A stretch of DNA of 64,000 nucleotides, taken from contig JBAJFG010000560.1 of the NCBI GenBank assembly GCA_037903475.1, forward strand, positions 992,001 through 1,056,000. The letters are read 5' to 3'. The notes beneath the pieces were generated by a model, which saw only the letters and a program-made list of their open reading frames with translations, was not told where the DNA came from and made no database searches. Position 1 is the stretch's first letter, and the number at the start of each line of letters is the position of its first letter. Origin of the DNA: Ancylostoma caninum (Eukaryota > Nematoda > Chromadorea > Rhabditida > Ancylostomatidae). The translations under genes and the position numbers were made by a program. Below are positions 1 to 12,900 of the stretch, one piece after another.

Positions 1-1422
1 ATATAGTTTTGACAGTTTACTTCGTTCTTGAAACCTAGATTTGGGACAAGATCAGAACAATGCCGATGAAACCGAGCTACATTCTCGATTTCATCGTTCT
101 TGGGCTGATGTGGAGCGGTATCCGATGCAATAGAAATGGGAATAAAAAAGACACGTGGCTACAGACCTCCAGAACTCTCTCCATGAGCATAGGCTCGGTG
201 ATTCCCTGGTAATAAAATGATTCGTTCCATATTGGACTGATAGCTTCGGCTAAAACTGATGTCTGACGTCGAGACTTCTCACTAGAAAATATAGAACTTG
301 CTCAAGCTGACCATATAGTGGAATAAATGTCACCTTCTATCTGGAAGTAGAAACACTTTCACGTAGGGATTCCTTGGCGAACCATCAGCACGTGGGGGAA
401 GATCATCGACTCGTTCAATACAAACTGTCAATTGTCTCTCGACGTGAGAGAAATACAGGGAGATCTAAAATGTATCGAGTAAAATAACGATGTATTTGCT
501 ACTGTTCAACAACTATGCCGCGAGATTCGATTTTCGTGGGCCAATGCAAAATTTCAAGCAGTACAGGGTCGCTCGTCGCTAAATTGATACCGAATTCGTG
601 TACAAATTAAAGCGCATTATCACTAAACGTTCAGTTGCCCTAACGCCATTAATTATTCGGCTACTACGCACAAGCAAAAATTTCTAAGAGCAGTCGAACT
701 ACGGCTTGAGAATTCAGTCAAATACACGTAGACGTTCTAAACCCTCAATCGTCTTACAACATTGACTGTGACGGCGCTCACTATGATTTTTCTATTCAAA
801 GAATATGATGGTAACTGTATCGAGGTGCCGAGCACTTTATGTGCGAGGGCGCATCATAACAGACGCAGTGGAGCACAATTTTCGGATCATGCTCTTTTCC
901 TTCGTTCCGCTGCGTGCTACTATCTTTTCCAACTTATACATATATTTATACCTATAATTATACAAGGTGGGCGAAAAATACGGCAACAAACAAAAGGGCG
1001 CTTAGAAAAAGATTTTCAGAGCAATTTGGAACATTGTCACATGATCTATATTCATTAACTCCCAACCAGTATAATACAAGAAAACATCTATTTAGAAATA
1101 TCCTACTTATGCTAGGAATCGGATCCGTAGACATCAGACAAGTGGCTGCGCAAAAATTTAATTCTGATTTTTGAAGTTACTTTCTGGACTTTCCCAACCC
1201 TCAAGGGTTTTTAAGGGAGTCTCAGGTGCCGTGAAAACCTACTAGCACACTTGAGTTCTGTGCAATTGAGAGGCCGCTCGACGAAACCAGTAGGTCCTAA
1301 AATTTATTGTTTCCCCTGTTCTCAATCAGACAAAACCTAAGTTCCTGAGCACTGTCCTCGTAAAACGTCCAGAGACGGCCTCCCAATTAAACATGACTTC
1401 AAGGCAGAGCATGCTCCTTTAA
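1..1422. other. No recognised feature; probable unc-10 intron or downstream exons
   Basis: I see no recognisable exon, RNA gene or bounded repeat here. Because the unc-10 gene on the minus strand is still incomplete at 3,871, this stretch should be intron or unrecognised 3' exons of that gene. The open frames between 762 and 1,174 are on the opposite strand, overlap each other and resemble nothing I know. Confidence 0.4.
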
Positions 1423-1735
1423 AGGCAGTATCTCACCTCACTATCACCGGCCGAGAATTTGGCCAAATTCTCGGCCGGTGGACGAGGCGCCTCCCGCTTG
1501 CGGCGCAGTTTTCGGCAATGAGAACACCTGTGCGATCAATGAGATCTGCTGAGGTGTATGGCAATACGGGCAGTTTCCTTGCCGAGGAACTCGTCCACGC
1601 CAAGTTGGATTGGTCCCTCAAAAACGGCTTTTTGACGGTTTTATCAGAAATCACGTACATTATTGGACTTAGCGCGTCGAGTAGGTCCGGATTCTATTAG
1701 TACCTCAGAATCGAAAATGAGGTGAGACACTGCCT
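1423..1735. mobile_element. piggyBac-type MITE (family A), 313 bp
   Basis: Terminal inverted repeats AGGCAGTATCTCACCTCA and its complement (18 bp, one mismatch) are each bounded by TTAA (1,419-1,422 and 1,736-1,739). TTAA is the exact target-site duplication of the piggyBac superfamily. There is no transposase, so it is non-autonomous. A perfect 36-bp palindrome lies inside at about 1,445-1,480, centred on TTTGGCCAAA. The copies at 15,846 and 53,520 share the AGGCAG start. Confidence 0.8.
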
Positions 1736-2437
1736 TTAAAAGCAAAACACGTCTCGTTACCGTATTTATGGCCCACCCCGTATGTTAACTCATGATCAAG
1801 CAGAAAGTGCAACGATATTAGCAACTACAGCTAATCTACAATGTACAACGCATCCAAGTTGGTAAAATCTGCGAGAAAAAAAAAGATGCTGTAGATTACC
1901 TCTATCCTGCCAAAGATCTGCCCACGACCGAAGTTGTGCCCTGGAAAAAATTGATGGTTCTTGAAACGAGGTCTTCGCAGCAAAAAAACAGTAGTCAGAT
2001 GAGAACACTATCACGCACCGGATTCGTACGGTTCACAAGGTACGCTCTTGCGATACCGAGGGCTAATCTGAGGGTGTAGGGCGAGAATAGCAGATTGAGA
2101 ATGTGATAGAGTAGGCAGAGTCAGAAGAGACGAAGCCGATGGAGATGCGTACACGTCATGCTCTGAACACTGTAGAATGACGAAGAAACCAACATGGTAA
2201 ACAGTAAACCTCCTGTGGATGTTGAAGGCTTCAGTAAATTTTTCAACAGCTGAGTTCACAGACAGCTGGTAAGAGTTACTGTACACATATGTAGATACCC
2301 TCTCTTATACGTATAGTACCGTGGATATCATTTTACATGCAAACGTACGTGAAGGTGAAGGTTAAAAAGTAACTAGGAATAGAACTTGCTAAAAACATTG
2401 CTCTAAAGCCGAACATGACTTTGAGGGTGTTTCGGAC

Positions 2438-2920
2438 TACAATATCGTCGCTAAATTCTTTAAAAAGGTATACTCGGCACGCAAAGTTGCCTTTTTTTCG
2501 TTCCATCCCTACAAATTTGTTGAGACGCAATGTACTGCAAAATAAAACCAAAGGCAAGAACCGTAATCGATCCAACTTCAGTTCCATGTGCGATAGACTT
2601 ACAATTTCTCGCTTCAGCGTGGAATTTTAAATGTTCTCGCTGTGTCACAATTTTGTCGCTCATCGCGTGGCTCGCCACGGGCGGCATCGCGCTCCGTCCG
2701 CGACGGATTCCCTCAAAATAAAAAAAAAACTCTCAAATTTCACAATTTAACATGAAATTTACAGGAACTACTTGTAGGTAGGTTAAACAGTCATATACGA
2801 TCTCCGAGATCTACTCGGACTTTCGATAAACTGCATTTTAACAAATTTATTGAGAATGGAACGAAAAGAACGCCATTTCGCGCGCCGAGTGTACTTCTTT
2901 TTATAGCGAGGGTGTTGTAT
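2438..2920. repeat. Foldback repeat with ~95-bp inverted arms
   Basis: The segment 2,438-2,530 is repeated in inverted orientation at 2,830-2,920. Matching cores are ACTCGGCACGCAAAGTTGCC / GCGCGCCGAGTGTAC, TTCGTTCCAT / ATGGAACGAA and ACAAATTTGTTG / ACAAATTTATTG. The arms have diverged. The ends are not sharp enough to assign a transposon superfamily. Confidence 0.55.
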
Positions 2921-3870
2921 TAAATGTATAACTTATTCCTGCACATGTTTCAATGCTCACTGCATTTGTGACGGCTGTAACACGGATGAAGTTTGGGAAG
3001 CATTACTGATTTCCTGAAAAAAGATGGAAAGCGAACTCGAACTCAGGAATGCCATCACGCGAATAAGCTTTGGCCCGAGCACATAGACTGGAATGAAGGC
3101 TAGCGATCTGTTGAAGCACATTTAAACTAATAGTTTAGCGGCTTTAATTCTTCCGAAACATGCTTCGACCTAGATTAGTTTGCGAGACCTTTCAGTCGGG
3201 AGCCTTTCAGCTGATTGAAGGGCAAACTCTACTCTCAACACTTTTGAACGAGGTGCAATCATTTGTCGTAACCTTGAAGAAATGCAGACAAGAAAATGTA
3301 TTCAGCTTCACAAACTGGGTATGATGTTCTATTCGTTACTAGGAATAGCTGGTTCACGGAATTACCTTTCCTTTTCGTTAAGATTTAGTGGTCTAATTAC
3401 TCAAGCTTGAGATCCTCACCATTCTGCTCCTGCATTCTTATTCTTCTAGTGTTTCAGCTAAAACGGAGAGGACAAGGCATATTCGACTTGGTGAGTTTTT
3501 CATCCTTTTTTTGCCAAGCTTAGGACTCTTCATCGCTCACTGATGAGTACTGCGGGAGGTCCTACGTTTTTTGCTCCACTTCCGAAAAAGGATCAGTGCG
3601 AAATGGTAGATTCTTTTATTTAAAATGTTATTTATTCATGATTTGTGAGCACAGTCACATATTTCCCCTTCATCTGACTCATTAGGCAACCCATTTGTTT
3701 TGGTTAACCGAATCTAACCAGTCAAGCTGGTTTTACCGCACACATGGAGAAAAATGATGCGAGTTTTCACCGTTTTCTTGAGCGAGGTACATCACAGAAT
3801 AGTTTTACAGGAAATTATGTCACGACAACTAATCAATGCATTTTCAGGAAACGAATACCAGCATACGCAC

Positions 3871-3950
3871 CTTGGGATAACAAGTATTGAAGGCTAGGGA
3901 GTTGTCTTGACTGTGTTTGCACATTCAGGAAATCGTCGCCACCTGGTATG
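3871..3950 (-). CDS. unc-10: unc-10 exon 18: post-PDZ linker
   Basis: This exon reads IPGGDDFLNVQTQSRQLPSL after completing a Ser codon split by the intron. The acceptor is CTTTTTTCAG just above 3,950 and the donor is GTGCGT below 3,871. It is 80 bp, enters in phase 2 and leaves in phase 1. It directly continues the PDZ C-terminus (VSRSA-S). No following exon could be placed confidently. Confidence 0.75.
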
Positions 3951-6900
3951 CTGAAAAAAGGTTCGCACTCAGAAGAACCATGCAGTTCATGAAATTCACG
4001 ATATGCTTCTCGGAGCAACACAGCTACCAATTCACGGATGAATTTGAGAGGAGTTCGCTTGTAACAGAACAAACCTTGCTGATCTGCTCACAATAATTTC
4101 AACGTGCGAGTCCTGCTTGCTTGCCGAGATTATCTCGTACACCTGATCAAATGTTGCGTTTTGAAGTGCCTGACCGTTCCATTCAAGGACTTCATCCCCT
4201 GAAATAAAAAGGATAGCAAGATAAGTTCTTTTGGGGCATTGTCCGGGAGCCCAACTTACCAGCTCTAAGCCTGCCTACAGTATCTGCCACACTCCCTGGT
4301 TTTACCCGTGTGATGAAAGCCCCTAAGCGACCAGTATCAGTGCGACGACCACCTACCACCTGAAAACATTTTTTTGAAGTGTAGGGGTTGAATTCTGATA
4401 AATATAGATGGTTGATAATCCGGCCTTTTCGAACCTATTGAGAAGGTAACCCAAAAGGCTTTGGCCAGTGTTCAGTGCTATACTTTTTCGAGCAACCGCG
4501 AATGCTTCTGATGGTCACTTTCCAAAAACATCCGATGCCCTCTGTGTTCGTCTTTCCATGATATTTGTGATTTCTATACTTCTCTGTTGAAAGACGCCAC
4601 CTTCTTGTCATTATAAGAGTAGCTTATGCTACTGCGCTGTAAAACTGCGGATGCGCTTTCCCTTGCAAGACAGAATTTATTCTGAAAAACACTATCAGAA
4701 TGCCTTAATCGAAAATGTAGCTACACTTACTACCAGTTTGCCTCCATCTTCCACGCAGAAAATCATGCTCCTTGTGAAAGAAGTCACTGCGGTGTAAGTT
4801 GAAGAAGGTGTTAATCAGAACCACGACTTTTTTTCGTGTTTCTGCTCCTTTTCTCTTTTGTGTTTTTTTTTTTTTCGAAGAGTACAACATGGTTTCAGTG
4901 GCAAGCCTAGGCTACGTGAGGTACATCAACTTATTCGAACACGTGTGTAATCGTAGTTCTGAGCCATGCTGCGTTTCTCTGCTTTTCTGAACCACAACTA
5001 TTTTTTGCATGTGCTTTCGCAGTATTTCTTTCTCTCAGACAGTATTAAATTTGTTCCAAGAGAGTTGGTATGGCATAGAAGAATTTGTTTGATGGCAGCT
5101 TCCTCCACAATTCCATCAGTCGGCAGCCTTCCAAATTTTTAGAAGAAAGATCAAAAACTAAAACTTGTCGAATTATTCATGTAATGAGTTGCTCTTCAAA
5201 GTGCTCTAAACAGATGAGTGCAGGTCTTCAGTCACAAGTCAGTAAAGATGAGAAAAGCAGCGTGCATTCTTAGCTTCACACCCTAATAAATATGTGCCGC
5301 TTATGCATAGTTTCTTATTATATTACTATTTATCTACGCGAAAAACCGAAAAAAGTGCGCCGACCATGACAAACACTCCCATAAATAAAAAAAAAACATT
5401 CACAAATCACAGAAAGTAGAGGAACTTTTGGTGGATGTAAACAGTAAAAAAGGAGAAGTTGAAGAAGAACTTGACTCGGTTCTATGGGTGGTCAATTTTC
5501 ATGTTGAAACCTTGATTTCATTGCTCAGAAAGCAATTTGTGGCACCGAAACTGGAGATTTGCATCTCAGGATCGAGCTAAGATTAAAAGAATTACCACGA
5601 CCCTTTAGGTGTATATCACAACGCAAAGAATCAAGTGTTGGCATACCTTTAATCCAAGATCTCCAGATCTCGAGTTGTCGGTCTTATGCAGGACCATGTG
5701 ACCAATCAGTCGACGTTGATCGGCCGATGGTTGCCACGTTACCGGATGCTGAAGCAAGCCATTGCCTCCGTCAGAACTAACTCCAAATGACTAAGGACTC
5801 ACAGAGAGATAAGTGCGGATTTTTGCCGCTAACAAATCCCCAGGAACAAGCGTTGCAGTAGGTTCACGAGGAGCAGGTCGGAACTCATCCGCCGAATGTC
5901 GAAGTTGTATGATTCCACCTGGGATGCTGTGTTGAACGAATGTCTTCCACAGACAAATCAGACATTTCCCATGTAAATGATTGCAGAGAGAACAAATTTT
6001 CATGATGTTTATGAAATAAGACGAGAAATATTATACTAGCATTACAGGGGATTACATTCCGCGCTTCAAAGTCTATGACGAATACTAAGATTCTAACAGA
6101 AAATGCAACTGAAAAAGGACACGAACTAACACTTTAAGTTCACAATCAGCTCGATGTAGAACGATTTCGCTACTGCGCGATTGGTGCATTTAAATAACGA
6201 TTATATGTTAGATGTCAATATTTCATATATTAGTGCAGGACTGTGTGTGATGACCGAGGGCGGTCGATCATCTCCAGCCGTTACCTCTGCCACACCCTAC
6301 TACAACCAGTGTGCAAGGACCCGGTCCAGTACGCATTTAACAAGCATGGACTGAATGCCAAAGCAATCGACTGATTCCCTTCACATCGTTACTATCACTG
6401 TCGCTTCACCAGAACGACTGGCTAAGTACGAAACGGCTTTAGAGAAGATCAAATTCGATACAACTGGAAGTGACTGTCCGAAACAAGAACATCAAAAGCG
6501 GGAAGGTTGGAACTGCTGTAGCGAGTACCTCCTTGGCGACTGAGCGAAGCTGTTCGATGGAGTTGTAAAGAAATCAGGCGAACTCTTCGCATGTAAGTCT
6601 AGGTATTTATTATGCCCGGTGTGATAAAAGACCGCAAACAAAAAACAATATACATCAGATGAAGATGCCAAGATGGTGTGGTTCTCTAAAAGTTCTTGAA
6701 CCCAGAAAGTAATTTGAAGAATGGCGTTTTCGGTGGCGACCATCTACGATATACGCATGACTTCGAAGCATTAGCCTGCGGCAATTTGTTTGTTAACTAG
6801 CGCCCCTTCGGGACGCTAGAAAGTGGGGTGCGGCAGCCACTTGGGACATGTGCAAACGCTTCACACTTGCCAAATCTCTAGAAAATTTATAAAGAAGCAG

Positions 6901-9900
6901 AACCAATCTTCCAATGGGCCCAAATATGAAGTCCTTCTTATGAGTTGAGTATGAACATGAGAAGTTCGTTCTCCATCGTATGGCGTATTCGTGCGTATTC
7001 GTCACTACCCGGCTAACGCAGACGCGTTCTCTATCGGCAGAAGTGTATCCTACCGTTCCCCACACTATTGGACAAGACGAAATCGTATCCGAGTGTTTTC
7101 CAGACTACTGGGCCGCAGCGGGCTTTTCTCCATCGGTGGACCCGTATTCTGGCGCCATTTTCACTGTTAGGCCTGAACCATATCCTGGTATTCTCCACTT
7201 TACTGAGTCACAGTGGACCAATCCTATATTGGCGGACCCGTATTCTGGTGTTATCCATACTACTGGGCCACGGCGGGCCCTTCCTCCATCAGAGCGCCCG
7301 TGTTCTGGCGCCCTCCTCACAGTTAGGGCAAGCCGGATCCGTTCTCCAAGCGCGGGTTCGCATCCTGGCATTCTTAACACTATCGGACTAAAGTGAACCC
7401 GTATCCTGACGTTCTCCACACCATTATGCTACGACGGGTCCTTCCTCCATCGGTGGACCCGTATCCTGGCATCTCCCACACCACTGGGCCATAGTGGGTG
7501 CTTTCTCCATCGGTGACCTGTATCTCGGTGTCCCCCGCACCACTGGGCCACGGAGGGCCCTTTCTCCATTGGTGGACCCGTATCTCGGCGTCCGCCGCAC
7601 CATTCGAATATTCGAATTTCCGAATTTTCGCGAACAATCAAATTTTCGAATATTCGAACTTTCGAATTTTCTGAACCCACCGAATTTCGAATATTCGAAC
7701 TTTCAAATTTCTAGCGATCTCCGAATTTTCGAATATTCGAACTTTCGAATTTCTGGCGATCTCCGAATTTTCGAATATTCGAATTTTCGAATTTTTGCGA
7801 ACCACCGAATTTTCGAATATTCGAACTTTCGAATATTCGAATGTTCGAATATTTATTCGAATAACATTCCATTTGGTAAAAACATTTTGTACCCATGCAT
7901 GTAGGCGAACAAGGCGATATGTTTGCCAATGGGCATGAAACTTTTCGGGTAGTAAGTTTCATTTGCCGTTTTGAAATTTCTCACAACCTTCTCATGAGTG
8001 GAAGCCTGTGCTGCTGTGGAGTTGGTCCCTTATCGGTTCTAAAATTGCAACGGGTTGAAATTTGTAAGCTTAAGAACGTCACTTGAGGTCTGTAACCATC
8101 ATTAGAGGATCGTAAAGTGGATAAAACCCTTCGTCCGTGAGAAGGCTTTCGCTTTAACATCCCCGTGTTGTAGTTTAACAAAACGTGCCATGATACTAAA
8201 TGTAGAGGTATTCACGCGGTAAAGATAATGTTGGGTACAGCGGTTCATTTACCTTGATCATGAATGAGTTTCCAGCTATCACATAAAAGCGTCAGCAAAA
8301 TTAAAAAAAACACTGTGTCTTATCCCGTTCCTCATTATTACTTCTGTTTATCGGGTCCAACTGCATGCTTGTACATTGAATGTTAAGACCAACAGAACTT
8401 CTATAACAAGAAATCGGAGTATGTTTGGGCAGAAGGGATAATAGATCTCAAGCTTTTGTGTGAAGTTTGAATTCCATAACTAACGGTGATGTACTTAGAA
8501 AGAGTTTAAACGAAGCAGTAGTCGGAAATGATCTAAATATGAGGAGGAATGCTGTGTAAAATTTTATAGTTTGCATCTCACTTAGATAGTTCTGGAGGAA
8601 AGGCTTGAATAATCAAAAGTATAGTTGAAACTGCTGGTTTCTTAAGTGTCTAGAAAGATACATACGTAGGTTTCACCGGAGAGATCATCGTCGCCAATGT
8701 CGTATATTTCGTAGGATTGCAGTTTCAAAGCTTTCAAATGCTGTTGGTGACTTTCGAATGCGTGCAAAGATATGAGCAGATTTTTGGGAAATTGAGATTG
8801 AAATGAGAAACTGGACTGGAGTTTCAATCGGAATGGTCCTTCAGCGAGAAAATGGAACTGAAATAACAGTTGCAAAGCAAAACAATTCCAATTCGAATTT
8901 TCGGCTTAAAGTTCTCGAATACTCGAATTTTCGAATAATCCCGGACCCTCGAATTTTCGAATATTCGAACTTTCGAATATTGCGGGGCCATCGAATTTTC
9001 GAATATTCGAATTTTCGAATTTTTGGGACCCCCGAATCTTCGAATATTCGAACTTTCGAATTTTTCGGAACCTCCGAATTTTCGAATTCGAATTCGAACG
9101 AACATTCGAATAAATATTCGAATTTTATTCGATTCGGTCAAAACTCTACTGTGGACCCGTATCCTGGCGTCCCCCGCACCATTGGGCCACGGCGGGCCCT
9201 TTCTCCATCGGTGGACCCGCATCCGTATATAGTTGATTGGATATACAATGTCATGCCTTCCTATTTAGAGGCTTTTACTCTTTGTTAGTGCAGAAGCTTT
9301 CTCGAAACGAACGAATGTTGTGACTACACAATCGCCGCGAAAATTCAACAGGGGCTGAGGCGACCGCGTAGGTCCAGCCTCCCCGAAGCTTTCGAGACGC
9401 GGCAGCTCTCATAGCACGCGTCCATTTCTTCCTGCGAGTGCACAAAGCGTCGCAACAGTGGAAGGCTGGTTTTCCTGCTGCGTACATTGTGCAGCCTGAA
9501 AGCTCGTAAACACTCCCTCACTCCTATGCGGTGAGACCGCCAGCGAAGGTGATGAAATCACCATCCCGTGCATGCGGGAGAGCCAGCAGTGACGAAATTG
9601 CGGGTCCCGAAGCGAACGTGTCTGCGTCCATGGAAATCGGCCATTTCGCCACACAGTCTGCGCCTCAAGATTGCGGTGTCTATGAGTGCCGCCCCGTATC
9701 TCTAACCGCTCTAGCCCCCTTACGGCGCTTTGTTTAATAGATTGTTCTCGATTGCACTAGTGTCGAGCCTAACTCCTACTAAGAATTCAGTAGTCAGAAA
9801 ACTGACATCTCACAAGGACAAGATTACTTAAAGAAGATGTGGTAACGTACTCAATACAATGCAGTGTTAGTTCAATTTTTGGTAGGAATTTTGGAATTGG

Positions 9901-12900
9901 GCACACGCCACCTCTTCTTTGGACTATACCAAGGTTTGACAAGCAGTTCTCAGGGGTTCTCTCAGTCATGCAAATTTGCTTTTATTCCATGCATGTAAAC
10001 TAAAATCCCGGAGAACCAAAGAAAAGTGAAGCTCGCCTTTCGCGAGGACTCTTGTGAGTTGTGGTATGCACAACATTAGGCAACATCGCGACATCCTCCC
10101 TCTCCCCCCCCCCCCCCCCCCCGCTACTCCCCTCTCTTTTGCACCTGTATTCTGTGCTAATTTCACTGATGTTTGGCGTGCATCGGCCCTTGTTGGAATC
10201 ATATTGCATTGTTGCGTGGAGAATGTTACCTTCAGTCCTTCGTCTTCGAGATAACATAGATAGGATGGTATTATTGATAGCAATGAATACTGAGGTCATA
10301 AGTAGAGAACTGGCCCATTATACGAAACAACGATTACAAATTTTTCACTGAGCACTCACACTGTAAGCGAAAATTCGAGCATTTGCGCCTTCAAAAATGA
10401 GAAACTGCAGAATTTTGAGGGTGATCTACAATACTGGTCATGGGATCGCGAAAACCGACGGTCGCTGAGTCACCGTCGCGCACCGTCGCTTCGCCATAAC
10501 TTGCTTAGAACTGCCCCAATCAGAGCGTTTTAGTCACCAATCGATTTGTCTCGTCGAGATCTTTCGAATGGCCTACCGAATGTGGGGGTATGCCTTCTGC
10601 TTACTGGTTTTCGCCAAGTGATCGATATATCGATCGATGCCATGTAATGGATCGAATCTGTAGTAGCAGAAATACGCGCGATGAGTCGAAACTGAAGCTC
10701 GATTTCGATGATTTTCTCTGAACAAGGGCAAAAACTTCCAAAATCACGCACGAAGGCGCAGAACTGGACAAACTCTACATGATTTCAAAGACATCCGATT
10801 TTCGACGAGGTTGCTGATGGAGCGCACCGTTTCATCGCAACTAGGTAACCTGAATGGGACATAATTGCAGGTTGGAAATAACTCTTTATGCACTAGAAGT
10901 CCTGCAAGTGGCATTGCCGCTGGCCCGCTAATCTCGATGTTACTCTCACTCAAAATGCGAACTTTTGCTGTCCCCTGTGAAAACCTCGATGTTGAGGAAG
11001 CTACAGCTCCTCAATGGGATGAGCTACCGACCTATCCAAGGAAAGGTGATCAAGATCAATGAGTGCTCTTCCAGAAATTGTAGTTGTGATGGTCCCAGCC
11101 GTCCTCGCTTGTCACCTAGGACCGCGTTAATTTTGCTAGAAATTGAGGCGCATTCCTGTATCTGTCTCTAACAGCCCTGGAAGAGCGGTTGGACAATGGG
11201 AGCCTATGCACTCTTGAAGAACTCGTAAGTGAGCACATTCTGTGTGAAAAGGACAAGTTCTCCAGAGATTCGATTTCTCAGCACTATGTAACTCATGCAA
11301 AGCTTCCCTTTGGAAGCGAGGGTCCCACAACGACGCGTTTGTGGTGGGTCCCAGGTTCAATGCCCACCCCCTGAGTTCGTTTTGCAAAATGCTAGAAAAG
11401 ATGAAAAAACCCCGTATGAGGGGTTTCTAAAGGCAGTTGCGGTTTTTTTTTCATTGATTTTCGCATGGCGCAGTGGCTAAGCGTCTTGTCTGGCGAGCAA
11501 CAGGTGGAGGGTTCGATGCCCGAGTTTGACAAAGTTTTGCAAAGTGTTTCTTCACGTTAAGTCAATGTTTAAATGACCTGAATGTCCTCCACCTGCCAAA
11601 CCGCCTGGTGGCAGGTTCTTGGGGGAAATTTTTCTCGGTTTTTTAATTTTCGTGGCGGGACCCACACGTTATCCAGAGACGGGACCTGGACAGCTCGATC
11701 CAGAATTTTATGCTGAAACCTAATGGTGAAGGTCCCATTGCTCTAGCTTTCCATCGAAAGGCGCTAATCTAGAAACCTAAAGTAATTTTTTGATTTTCGT
11801 GGCGGGACCCGCAACCCCCTGGCGACCGCAACCCCCCACCTCAGTAGCCCCTGCCCCGGGCTATCTTTCCCCCTGCTCCCCCCGCGCCAGCGCTTCTCCC
11901 CGAGGCTCTAGTCATAAAGCATCTGGAGATGGTGCAATGACGGAGGAACGGCCTACGACGCACCAAAATTTCCCCCAAGAACCTGCCACCGCTCTTCCAG
12001 GGCTGTTAGAGACAGATACAGGAATGCGCCTCAATTTCTAGCAAAATTAACGCGGTCCTAGGTGACAAGCGAGGACGGCTGGGACCATCACAACTACAAT
12101 TTCTGGAAGAGCACTCATTGATCTTGATCACCTTTCCTTGGATAGGTCGGTAGCTCATCCCATTGAGGAGCTGTAGCTTCCTCAACATCGAGGTTTTCAC
12201 AGGGGACAGCAAAAGTTCGCATTTTGAGTGAGAGTAACATCGAGATTAGCGGGCCAGCGGCAATGCCACTTGCAGGACTTCTAGTGCATAAAGAGTTATT
12301 TCCAACCTGCAATTATGTCCCATTCAGGTTACCTAGTTGCGATGAAACGGTGCGCTCCATCAGCAACCTCGTCGAAAATCGGATGTCTTTGAAATCATGT
12401 AGAGTTTGTCCAGTTCTGCGCCTTCGTGCGTGATTTTGGAAGTTTTTGCCCTTGTTCAGAGAAAATCATCGAAATCGAGCTTCAGTTTCGACTCATCGCG
12501 CGTATTTCTGCTACTACAGATTCGATCCATTACATGGCATCGATCGATATATCGATCACTTGGCGAAAACCAGTAAGCAGAAGGCATACCCCCACATTCG
12601 GTAGGCCATTCGAAAGATCTCGACGAGACAAATCGATTGGTGACTAAAACGCTCTGATTGGGGCAGTTCTAAGCAAGTTATGGCGAAGCGACGGTGCGCG
12701 ACGGTGACTCAGCGACCGTCGGTTTTCGCGATCCCATGACCAGTATTGTATTACTACTTACCACAGATAATGCGGTTTTAACAGTACAAATGAAAAGTGA
12801 CAATAAAATTCAAAGCTTCTAACAGAAACGCACTTTTGCGGCTGTTTTTCACCTTATCCGGTCCGTAGATGTATCGGAGGAGATCTTAAAAAGGACAGAA

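Larger units (their letters stand above)
6797..9741 (-). mobile_element. Non-autonomous Helitron, copy 1 (2,945 bp)
   Basis: On the minus strand the element begins TCTATTAAACAAAGCGCC at 9,741 and ends GGGGCGCTAG at 6,797. Host A (plus 6,796) and host T (plus 9,742) flank it, the A|T target rule of Helitrons without a target duplication. The 3' end folds into a 10-bp stem with a GAA loop (plus 6,797-6,819). Both ends match the second copy at 40,538-46,983 and stop matching at exactly the same bases. There is no Rep/helicase ORF. The interior carries about eight diverged 60-bp monomers, an inserted TTCGAA-rich element, and a 0.5-kb shared 5' region. Confidence 0.85.

Noticed and set aside
2957..3015. 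Possible further unc-10 exon reading EISNASQTSSVLQPSQMQ (minus strand)
   Set aside because: Splice sites are good, but no intermediate exon gives the phase needed after 3,871, so it was not added to the model.
4731..4786. Candidate unc-10 exon reading TSFTRSMIFCVEDGGKLV before the PDZ
   Set aside because: The exon at 5,647-5,748 ends LGLK in phase 0 and joins VVGG perfectly. The acceptor of this candidate (ACACCGCAG) is poor, and its first two bases need a phase 1 partner.
7494..9222. EYSNFRIFE-type repetitive proteins
   Set aside because: These are direct translations of ATTCGAATATTCGAA repeats in both strands, with no start context or conserved frame.
6797..9741. Integron or CRISPR-like array
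   Set aside because: Repeats are tandem without spacers, and no integrase or cas gene is present; the gene context is eukaryotic.
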